The notes under the pieces: generated by a model
What the model saw: the letters and a program-made list of their open reading frames with translations, nothing else
Database searches by the model: none
Told to the model about the DNA's origin: nothing
Shown: positions 1 to 38,354 of the stretch, in pieces
Numbering within the stretch: the stretch's first letter is position 1
Layout: each line of letters opens with the position of its first letter
Made by a program: the position numbers and the translations under genes
Assembly: GCA_029721515.1 (NCBI GenBank)
Contig: CM056556.1
Coordinates: 22,342,669-22,406,668, forward strand
Reading direction: 5' to 3'
DNA: 64,000 nucleotides
Source: Synanceia verrucosa
Lineage: Eukaryota; Chordata; Actinopteri; Perciformes; Synanceiidae

Positions 1-1564
1 GTAGGGTCAAGTTCCCATTTAGAATATCAAGGATAAGTTAAATCCATTATAATTATGAGTTGGAGGAACAAAAATAGCTGTGTCCAAAAAAATCTCTGCA
101 TGTTGTGTCACCTCATGATGACATATTTTACCATTCTGGGTCAATAGAACATTTGATAAAACCTTTGCGGTTTTGATCAGCTGACACACTTCTTTCTGAG
201 TGTCCATAACTCCCTCTGACTAATTAGTGCAGTAGCTTTGAGTCCAACAGAGGACACATTAAACTGGAACAGTAAGTCTTCAGATGCCAGTTGGAATGAC
301 ATTAAAGCTCTGTGCATATGATGACAAGCTTTCATAATTGATTCTTTTCCTTCTTCCTCTTTTCATGGGCATAACCATAACAAGCCTTTGTACAGACATG
401 TGCACACACATCCAGCACATGCACAAAACGGCTAATACAGTAATTATATTTGTTGGCTGCCAGCAGGGATTAGACTAATGACAATAAAATCCATGCTAAA
501 TATCCATTGTAATTGGAGTGGAAATTTTCTTCAAACAAGATAATAATTGGTGCTCCACTGGTGGTACCTTGACTCAGAAGAAAACATGAGCTGTTTTGTC
601 ATTTGAAAACATGTGTTTAGATAGGTTGTTTACTATATGGTGACAGAATAAGTAGACTATCTGTTAGTCAGACATGGTACCTTTAAGGGATAGTGCAGTT
701 CCTGTATGAGGTCCACAGTCAGTGTAATATCTATGGTAGATGCTGGATTGGCTCACTGTCAGTTTTAGAATTGAAAAGGAGAACCTGCATGGAAGCAAAG
801 CAATGCATGAAAATAAAGACACATTCAGAGTTTCTTTAAAATCTGAATCACTTGCACCTATGTTACACTTTTTATTGTTCAGTTCTGTTCTATCAAAATA
901 TATTTTAAGCGTACATTATAGAATATTTTCAGTGCTTCAGCACCAGACTGCATTGTCAGGACACGAGTTGCACATCTACCTGTGCTTCAGTTAATTTGTT
1001 GTATTGTTGTGTGACTTCAGTGCTTTAAAGATTTAATTTTGAGGCACAATAACAGACAATCTAACTGATCAAGGCAGTTGAAGATCAGCAACCCCCTTGT
1101 TCTGAGTGGTAAAATGCTTTTGCCCATGGAGTGTGGTGGCTTTGAAGAGAGCATACGTAATGGCTTCAGTTCTCTCTTGGAAAGGGTGTCTGACAACAAG
1201 GCAAACCTGTGAAAATATCCTGTATAAAGCATACACTGATATTTATGTTTTGAGTGGGTCTTTTATTTTGGTGGCTGGAGGTGCACCAACCGTCATCTTG
1301 TGAACATAATAGAATGGCTATGGACAAGTACCAAAAAAAAAATTCAAAATGTCCCTTTAAGGGAAAGTCTAACAACAGTGTGATATTATTTATAGCAGTG
1401 TTAACAGTTTATGATGTTAGTGAGATTCATAGTTTATTGATTTAATTCATATGATGAACATTCTTGCTTTCCTTTTCTGAATAAATCAGTACTCTCCTCC
1501 TCGCTGTGTATATTATTTTCCTGAAGCATTTCCTTACCTTGCCCTGTGACTCTTGTCTCTCTAG
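1..1564. other. Intron of the copine gene, no further feature
   Basis: This stretch precedes the first recognisable copine exon and ends in a normal polypyrimidine tract and AG acceptor at 1563-1564. No upstream copine exon (C2 domains or the short linker exon) could be found in any frame. The small open frames here have no recognisable similarity. Confidence 0.6.
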
Positions 1565-28822
<27,258 letters not shown>

Positions 28823-30045
28823 GACACCAACAAGCCTGCACATGCTGTACAATATAACTCAACAGAACGTCTCTTCTCTTTAATGGCAAACAATACAGAA
28901 CAAGGCTGTGTTTGTCAGCTGTGAACAAAACAAAAAGTTTTGGCCAAAAAAACATGCAAGACATTTCCGCTATTTTATTTGCAAAGTTGTTACTGGTTAA
29001 AGAACTTTTGGTTATTTTCTCTTTCTTGAAGCTTTTTCCAGCACACGGAACCATTTTAATAATGTGTAAAGGACCTTGCATGTCTTTGGCGGGTGTCTCC
29101 AAATTATATGGACATTTATGAATATGCAGGTAAAACACTGGCCTTTTTTTTATTTTTTTTTTAGAAATATCTTGATTTATCAAGATATATTTTGCTTTTT
29201 GCATGTGGGTGTCTTGTGAGTGATACCATGTGATAAATACAACTCCTTGGTGTAGAGTCCCTTCTCAGCTGAAATATATCAGTGGTTGCATTCCCTCCCA
29301 TTGTTGTACGGATCCTTTTCAGGTAGCAGGTCAGATGAAGGCTGTTTGCTTCCTGCGCTCACGTGTGGCAGACTGCCTGAACAGAGCACTACTTCAATTC
29401 CGGGGATCAGGGATGGGCTTTTAATTATAAGGTTTTGAGTCATCCGAGAGACGGTTTTGATGCTTCACTGTGCTTGTATGATTCAAGAGGACAGAATCAG
29501 AGGAGGACAAGGCCATAGTGGCAGCTGTAGCACTAACACAGGATAGATGTGAGATGCTCTATGAACTGATTAACTCTGTTAAATACAGGACCATTTTGCT
29601 AACGTTTCGCAGAATCCTTGAATTTCTTATGACTTCAGTTCATCCTGCATGTTGCCAATATACTCAATGTTTCTAAACTGATGATCACAAAAGCATGTTT
29701 GTTTTTTCAATTATGTACTTATCAGATTTTATAAATATTTTATGGAGATACTGTTGAAAGACAAGGAAGTGTTACATGGCAAAGAAAGATGTCAGAGAAC
29801 GCCATTACTGGAGTAATGGAGAGGAGTTTCTGATATATATAGTTGAATGTATATTTATATTACGCTATTTATGTTCTGATAAGCCAATGTTACTGACATG
29901 TTTTTAATGTACCTTTGATGTGGTGCTGAATTGTGTACTTACAATGTGTATTGCTGTGTATCTTTGTATTAAATGTGTTGCTATTAATTTTATAGAGTGG
30001 TGTCCATGTTCATGCTCAGGTTAATAAACTGAAGGAAACATCACC
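28823..30045 (+). other. cpne2: Copine 3' untranslated region (likely extent)
   Basis: No splice signals follow the TGA at 28820-28822. The sequence runs AT-rich to a polyadenylation signal at 30023-30028, so about 1.2 kb of 3' UTR is inferred. A 22-nt palindrome (ATATCTTGAT/ATCAAGATAT) lies at 29166-29187. Confidence 0.6.
30023..30028 (+). promoter_or_regulatory. Polyadenylation signal AATAAA
   Basis: A canonical AATAAA lies 1.2 kb after the copine stop codon. It is the first convincing + strand hexamer in this spacing. Confidence 0.55.
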
Positions 30046-31280
30046 TTCTCTTTGCCTCTGTGGCTAAGATACGCAATGCAACCACAAAGAGATGTAAATT
30101 GAAGACCAGAAATACAAAGCAGAGAGAATCAGAAAAAAAATGGCTTTGACTTATGACTCGTATAGGGGCACAAAGAGTGACAAACAGTTCAGCAGGACAT
30201 TGCATGACTTCATCGTGAGAAATTTCATTCAGGCAACAGGGAGGGGAAAACACCTTTTCAGGCAATATACAGTATGTTGTCATATTACTGAGTTTAAAAA
30301 AAGAAACAGATTAGCTAAAATATATTTTGATTATTATTTCTTCACTCCAGTCTACACTCCAGTTGGTAGCAGTAACACACCTCTAACCTTGCTTAATAGA
30401 CAAATGGCACTCTGCTCCTTGTGTCAGACACGGTAATATCAGTGAACAACACAATTTAAAGATATTTTAACCGTTTTGTATTTTGAGTTGCTCTTGTATG
30501 TGAAGGTGGGCTCGCATGTGTAAAGTTAGCCACTGAATGACTGGTGTGTGTTCAACTTGTCAGCTCCAATCAAAGTGCTAATGGCTAATTGTATTAGTGT
30601 GCTATTTAGCGAGCTGATGTTAACCTCTGTGAATTGCACTGCCAATGTCAATTCGATTTGGGCCATGTTAATTTTCATGAACCTCTGATATGAGAGAATG
30701 CTTCAGTATTGGAGTTTTTTGAGGATTATATTGTATTAATACTAATTTCAAAATCTGATGTGTTGCAGGGTAGGAAGTGACCAGGGTGTTGAAAATGTTG
30801 CCTTGGCATGAAGCATGCAGCATGTGGAAGGTTTAGTTGAAAGTGCATGTACAACCAAAGGTGAATTATTGCTTTTGCAATAATAATAACAATTGATGTC
30901 TTCATTGTGGCATTTACTCCAGTGCATTGCTGTTCAAACCAGGAAAAGAGAACATATTTCTCGTGCTTTTTCATCTGAAAAGTATCCATGGGCTGAGGTT
31001 ACTTGGTGGCGAGGAGCTCATGTCATTCAGGCTTCATCTGTTTTGGTGAGGTGAAGAAGAGGTGATCCTGTGAGGCCCTATCATTTGGAACAGTGGAGAG
31101 CATAATGTGTTTCTGCTTCCTCCCATAAATGCATGTTACTAACTAGCTTTCTGTCTCAGAGTGGCGTAGCATTTGGGCGGCTGAGGTTTCATCTTTTGGT
31201 ACCTGCTTGATGTGGTGGTGATGAAGACATTTTGCTCCATCTGTGTGGTGTGGTGGAGAGCAGGATGTGTTGCTCAGAAT
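30046..31280. other. Convergent intergenic DNA, nothing recognised
   Basis: This lies between the ends of the copine gene (+) and PSME3IP1 (-). No gene or element could be supported. Confidence 0.5.
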
Positions 31281-31289
31281 CCACTGCCC

Positions 31290-31600
31290 ACAGCTTGATG
31301 CTGCCATACTATTAACTGTTGTTATATGGAGTGTTAATGTGTTTTTCATTGTTGTTACTCTGTACACATGACATCTATTGCACATTTGTCCATCCTGGAA
31401 GAGGGATCCCTCCTCTGTTGCTCTTCCTGAAGTTTCTACCTTTGTTTTTCCCTGCTGAAAGGAGTTTTTCATCAGTCAATGTGAGCGTCGTTTGTAAAGG
31501 ACAGAGGGTGTCATATCCTGTACAGATTGTAAAGCCCTCTGAAGCAAATACGTAGTTTGTGATATTGGGCTATACAAATAAAACTGACTTGACTCGTCAG
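31290..31600 (+). mobile_element. LINE/retroposon 3' tail
   Basis: It contains ACACATGACATCTATTGCAC, GGGATCCCTCCTCTGTTGCT, GTAAAGCCCTCTGAAGCAAA and TTGGGCTATACAAATAAAAC. This is the familiar 3' end of a fish L2-like retroposon whose tail reads GGGCTATACAAATAAA. It is 5' truncated. Confidence 0.65.
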
Positions 31601-34136
31601 TTGAGTAATAATGACAATGATATTACTGACTGATGTTAATACTAATTCTTTGTCATATCTCTTACAAGTTAGACAGTTTCCCATTTATTACAGAGCGTCC
31701 ATGTGCTTGCTTCTCAGGTGGGTAATAACCATCCCATCCTTTCAGTTCCTGCTCCATATTCCATCTTAATCGACATGTTTTTGAATACTTTACACTTGAG
31801 TCGCAGTGTTTTTGCCAGGTTTTGTGCATATGCATACTGTATTATGATGTTATTAAATGTCTGCTTCACATAACATTACTTGTGTGGTTATTAGCTGTTA
31901 AATAGATATGGGATAAAATGGAAAGGGGAAACCGTAAAGAAATAAATACATACAATTTAATATAAAATTAACGCAAATGAATAATAAAATTAAAACAAAT
32001 CAATTTCACATATCACATTTTATTAGTAAAGACCACAAAGAGACACAAAACTATTTTAATTAGTTCATATTACAATATTTAAAGTTGTTTATTTGTCAGT
32101 CATCTGTTACGCTGAATAATTTATAACAACATTAATGTTACTGTTTATTGCAAAGAACCAGAGCTTTCACTCCATAGTTGTTTTTAGCTTGAATTGCAAC
32201 CTGCTGCTGCCAGTTAAACACACAGAACAGAGTGAATCCAGTTTAGACAAAACGTCATTCATGAAATTTTCCAATATATCAAGGAGAAAAAAAATCTTGA
32301 ATTCAGTCCAGATTTCATCTGCATACTTCCATCCATAAACCGTTTTTGAAGTTGATTTCTTAGTGCTCCATCTTTAGCACAAACCAGGTACTGCAATGAC
32401 TGCTGGGGACAGAATGTCACCTAAAGCACTTGTGCTTGGTCAGCCTCAAAACTCAAATCTGAGCATGTTTTACTTTCTTTATATGTCATCTATATTATTT
32501 GTTGTCATAGCATCTCCTTTCTCAGGAGCTTCATATGCTGGTTAAAGCAAGAAACTCATGGTTGTCTTAATGATGTCTGTGAACTGTCTGAAATGATCCA
32601 AAACGGTGGTGTGCCTTCAACAGCCTCATATTTTAGACCTAAATTCATTAGAATATTAGTGTTAGTGAGTTAAAGTGCTAAATCAGTCAAATATTCAAAT
32701 AATATACATATATAGTGCTTAATAAATTTATTAACCCTCCACCCTGTATGAAGTATTTGCCAATGCTGCCCAAAATTAACAGTATTGCTGACTACCAAAA
32801 TATTTTAATGTGTCTGTAATGGTTTATCCACCAAGCTCTTTAATGCTAAAATATAATTATTGTTGTTGTCCATGAATATTCAAATTTACCATTTTACAAA
32901 AAAATAAAACAAAGAGCAGAAGATTATTTTTTTTATTTAAGTTATTTACTTACATTTCTGAACAGAAACAAAATCATTGTAGTAACTGTATGGTATTATT
33001 GAGTAATGAGTGGCTTGTTAGACAAAGCTGGTGCTCTGGCTCAAATTTGGGTATAAATAGGAAAATTCAGTTTAAATTCCTCACTCCTGTTCAAAATGGT
33101 GGTGTGTAGAGAACTCAGTGAGAAAGAAAGAATTTAATCTTTTCATGATGCTGGATGATCTCTGAGACAAACAGGGCAGGTAGTCTGGTAGGAGTAATAA
33201 ATTTGAAATGTTGAATACTTTTACCTCTTCATGCCTCCATCCCTTCAAATGAAACAACTCGAGTCACTCTTTGGTGCTCATTGTTCATGATCAAATTGCT
33301 CAAGCATATAAAGAATATTTTACTGGTTTACACTGGTTCTGTCACAAACATACAAATACTGAGAAGCAAACACAGTTCAAGGACATCTCTTTATTTCTCT
33401 GCTCAGACTTGACCAACAAAACAAAGCTCTGGCAGCTGAGACAGCAGCAAAATAGTCCAACATATTTGGCTTCACAAAACAAACAACTGATGAGAAACAA
33501 CATTATATCACACAGATAAAATAAAATCACGGTTTCTCAAAACCATTACAACTTTGCCTTTGACCAGAGCAGAGAGGGAAGTGTGTCCTGCTCTGTCTCT
33601 CCTCTGCTGCAGATTAGCTAAAAAGGTGCGACTCATTTGACGCAGTCTAAAGCAGTCTCTTCATTGCTCCACAGCTGTCAGTCACTGTTCCCTCAGCCAA
33701 AAAGCACAGCTTGCAGTTGCTGTGGCTTGGGTAGGAAGTAGGGCTGGGTGTGTGGAGGGGGGGGGCAGGATGTCGTCGGGATTAGGCAGTGCGGGATTGG
33801 TTGCTCAGCTTAAACTGTGTGAGATGTGAGTGAGGGAAGGAAGGGTGGGGGGTAGGGGGGGTCACGTATGAGTGCCACAATAGCAAAAACAACAAATAGA
33901 TGCACAGATTTTGTTTGGAATATAGTTTGAACTGGTCTTAATGTTACTGTTTATAAGACAACATTACTAGGCTGAACTTCACCTGATGACAAAGAGCAAT
34001 AGTTCAACTCACAGCTGTGAAAACAACAGGAATACTAAACGTGTGTGTTGTCAGTATATGAGTCTAACGTGACATTAGCAGGTACACTGCAGGCTCTGTC
34101 TTCTATATGTGTGCGAGTGTGTGTGTGTATGACCTT
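31601..34136. other. Intergenic DNA with a G-rich patch
   Basis: No coding region was seen. The + strand at 33750-33862 holds several G runs (up to ten), which could form G-quadruplexes. The rest is AT-rich and anonymous. Confidence 0.45.
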
Positions 34137-34142
34137 TTTATT
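34137..34142 (-). promoter_or_regulatory. Possible PSME3IP1 polyadenylation signal
   Basis: TTTATT on the + strand (AATAAA on the minus strand) lies 124 nt past the PSME3IP1 stop codon. Confidence 0.45.
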
Positions 34143-34265
34143 TGTCTCTGTGTGTGCAGATTCTGTATGAGGACAGACCTTCTGACAATTCCCTAGCCCT
34201 CCTAAAAGGCATCTAAAACTTACTTGTGCGTGTGTGTGTGTGTGTACGTGTATGCTGATGTACGT

Positions 34266-34528
34266 CTATCTGTAGGCCCTGCCGTGCCGGGGGTACGGCA
34301 ACATGATTGCGTCCACGCTACCTTCGCTGTCTGAGCTGCTGTCAGAGTCGCTGCTGCCGGAATAAACCCATAGTCCTGGTAAAACGCCGACGCACACAGA
34401 TGCCGACGGCAGGTGCAACACACCCTGGCTAGAGCTCAGGGGAGCCGACGGGGTCTTCACCGTCAAGCCGGGGGCTGTTTGCTGATCTTCAGCTCCCCCT
34501 GCTCCTCCTCCCACTCCGTCCTCCTGTT
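34266..34528 (-). CDS. psme3ip1: PSME3IP1 coding exon 6 (terminal)
   Basis: The exon encodes EQEDGVGGG through VCVGVLPGLWVYSGSSDSDS to GRAYR and TAG. The acceptor on the minus strand is CCTGTTCAG. It contains the acidic Ser/Asp PSME3-binding tail. Confidence 0.9.
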
Positions 34529-35968
34529 CTGAACAGGATAACATACCGTCAGACTCAGAGCTTGTCCAGGCAAAACCTCAGGATAAGGCACTTTTTTAAA
34601 GAAAAAAGGTCAAAGATGAAAATTAAGTGATTTGTGTAAACAAGGGCCAAGACAATGAAATATACTTAGACATTTTTACTTACTGTGTCAATAGATTATT
34701 TTTAGTGCTTTGGTTTGTGAAATTTGTTTAATTAAGTACATTCTTTTTCTTTTCATTCTAAAGATTCCCATAGCCCTCTTACAGGCAGACCAACCCTACA
34801 AGATTGGAAATGGAAGTGCACTGACGTGCATTAACTAGTAGGCATGATAGTCTAAAGCTCCCCTAATAAAATTTATTACATTAAATCATTTTGTGTAATT
34901 CAAAAGGTGTCACTCGCTATCACAACTCCACAAACAATTTTCATGCAACTCTCATTAGCTCTAGGCTATGAACCATTAAAGTCTGACAAAGTTGGCAACT
35001 AGCTAGTGAACTCCCGGGCCTTTAGCACCTGATATTGCTCTGGACTTGGGAAAATGCACTACAGGGAGAGCGAATATTGAAAAGTGAATGAAAACAAAAA
35101 ACAGTAAATGCAGCTTCAAATCACTGCACTGCAGTCAAAGTGAAAATGAATATAAAAGTGACTGCTGCTTAGTTCAGTCAAATATAAAACATATCATCTG
35201 CAAAGAAAACACATTTTTGGTTAAAGAACATAACAGCTTTGCTTTGTCTAATATACATCTAATATATTTCCCACCTGTGTGTTGGTCTCCATTTCCTGTC
35301 GCTGCTGTAGTTGTGATTTCCACCTTCTGTTTCTTACTGCTCTCTGAAGACTGTGAGGAACTGGAAACACAAATAAATTTTGCTGATATAAAGCCGCTCT
35401 AATTAGGATGTTCATAGCAACAATGGTTCATGTTGCAGAAGACAGTTCCCCTGAGTTCAACAGAGCTTCAGTGTAGTCGGCTTGTTTTGTTTTTGTGACA
35501 CATAACTTTGATTTACACATTTGCAGTATTGTGAGACACAATTGACTTTAACTATTTTTTGGGAATACCTGGGACTTTACTTATAAACAGTGAACATAGT
35601 GGAGCACTTTACTAGCTTCAGAGGACTACAACAGTCTTCCCAACAGGAGTGGTGAAGGTTAAAACCCTTAAAATTGTCTTTTATGCAATCTAACATAGAT
35701 ATAATGCCATAAATCATAAAGAAATTGTATAAATTACTTAACAAATTGGGAAAATTGGACAGTATTTCCAAGGTTCCACAAGAGTTGCTAATATTGCAAA
35801 AACTGGGGGCTCCACATGCTAAACATATTGAACTATATACATTTTAACAACCTCTTGTTGTAACCTCTGTCTGTGCATCATATAAACACAACCTTCATTT
35901 CTGATGGAAGTTTCACAGAAATGTTGCTCTTGGCAGAATCTTTTGTTTCGTGGCTTCCCTGCTCAGCT

Positions 35969-36007
<39 letters not shown>

Positions 36008-38316
36008 ATGATAAAAACTTTTTTTGTTTTTTGGTAAAATTTGAAATGGGACTTATAGAATAAAGTGATCTTGATAAAACATCAGTATTTCAAGCTACTT
36101 TTTTGACACTATGATTCAAGGACCTTTGAAATGTTTCTAGCCATGATAAATAAATTATACATTTAGAAATCATAAATTTGGTGTCATGAAGAAAACATGC
36201 CTCGGCTGGCTGTGTGGTTCATTGGGTTAAATTTGCAAGGTAATGCCAATGTTGCTCACTATCTGCTGCATGTGTGAACAGGTAAATGTTTCTGAACAAG
36301 TTTCCATTTTAAATGCTATATGGTCAGTTTTGTATTTACAGCTTGTTGTGCTGCCTCCAAGCCAAATCGACTGATGCAGGTTTAAAGATATGTGTCTGTG
36401 TGCCTACCTGCGTCTCTTAACAGCTCCGGCCAATAAATGGGCCTGAGACAGATGGCTGGTCCTTTGCTCTGGCCCTGAATGTTTAGGTGCCACTTTCTTC
36501 TCAGGCTCTCTGCGGCTTTCAGTGGAGGCTTGCTTCACTAGAGCACTGTGATAGTGGGAATTAAGGGGAATAAACCAAAATAGAGCCTTGGAGGGGGGAC
36601 AATGAGTGTGGAAATGTTGCGCAGCAGTCCATTCAACAAGTTACATTCTGTCCTCCCTTCACGGGGAGCCATTACATCTCTCCATGAGTGTTCTGGAAAG
36701 TGACACAGTTCTGAGAGGCTAAAAAAAGCACTCATGCAGCGACGCAGAGCGAGGTGACACAGATATAAAGAAGACCAGGAGATCGACAGAGCTCAGGAGA
36801 CAATCTGAAATTGGGTGGAGATGCAGAGATGGAAGAAAATGGACTGAGAAACCCACAAAGACGAAGTACACGATGTTTCAGATAAAAAGGAACAAATGAA
36901 TGGGAAGCATCAGGTGTTTGGTAAATGTGAGACTGCATTAACTGAGGTCTGCATCTGTGGGTGCGCATGTACTTTGTGTTCACAGCAACTGCTTTAAATG
37001 GTCACCGTAGTTACCAGCCTATGATACAGTTTCCACGACAACCCATTCTCTTCTTCATCTGCAGACAAACCTGTCTGTCAGAAACCTGTCTGTCTGCAAA
37101 GACAAAGAGAGTGACAGAGAGTAGCAGATGAAAAGCACAGAGAGCAACCACCAACAAGAAAAACTGCTGGGCATGTGTTAAATTATGCAAGAATTTCATG
37201 TGGTGCCACATGTACACTGTGATGTAAGGCATAGTACCCATGGATTACAGGAGTTCTGTTGAAAAATGAGGTAGTCTGTCCTAAATACATACATACAATA
37301 TTCTTGTTTCTTTCATGGGTTAAAATTTGAGGTTTTCCAATGCAGCTATATAACACAGATGGGATTTGTCAAATAAATTGGCTGGTTCCAGACCTCTGAC
37401 CTGCTGCCCACATCTAAGATTTTTTTCAGTGATTATGCCCACTCATAGCTGCTTTCACCAGCTGGAAAAACTAATAATAAGGAACCTTAGCAGGCAGGAT
37501 TAAGAATGACACTCTCTCGCTAGCAAGTACAGCTAGACGAATAAATCATCCAGGCCAATATATTGATATTAGCTTAATGCAAATATGTTTGTCTCATCAA
37601 TATGACAGCTGAGAATTTAAAAAGGAATATCAGTACAGAAATACCAAAGATTCAGTCAGAAACAGCCAAATACTTCTTTTCTTATGAAAAGAAAGCAAGG
37701 GGAACATAACAACGTGTAGATGAGACCGATGCAGCTGTACAGGAATAACTGCTCCTAGCAACCATTGCTGCAGACGTCATCAACAAATGTAATGTGGACG
37801 CAATGCCAGGCTGAATGAATGAAGGGAAACTTAATTTCAATTTAAATATTAAGCTACAAAAATCATTTGCCAGTCACAAAGGCATTGCTTGTAATACGTT
37901 TGTCCTGCTGAAGGACAAACTTCTAGCCAGACTGATTTGTGTACAGCTGGTATCACACATGAGGATCAACACGTGTCGATGGTGTGTGTGTGTGTGTGTA
38001 ATGTATGCATTATACAGTCCCAGCAGGAGCTTGACTGGTGCCTCTGCCAATAAACGTAAAGCTCCTTATCATTTATGCACTAACAGACCAACATGTTAGC
38101 TACTTACCATGCATGTTCTGTGTTATTCATGTAAATACAGACAAAGAAACACAACATCCCTTACATCCCAACCTTCTGCTTTGTCAGCTCAAGGATGAAC
38201 GACTGGATATTTCAGTGGACTGCGAGTATATCTGTTTCAGCAGGTGTTATTTGTAAGCCACATCTCAGAACCAGTGTAAAGTTATCACTGCTTAATTTGC
38301 ACATATATATAAATAG

Positions 38317-38354
<38 letters not shown>

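Noticed and set aside
1..1564. Upstream copine exon
   Set aside because: No copine-like residues with splice sites were found. The missing exons must lie left of the window.
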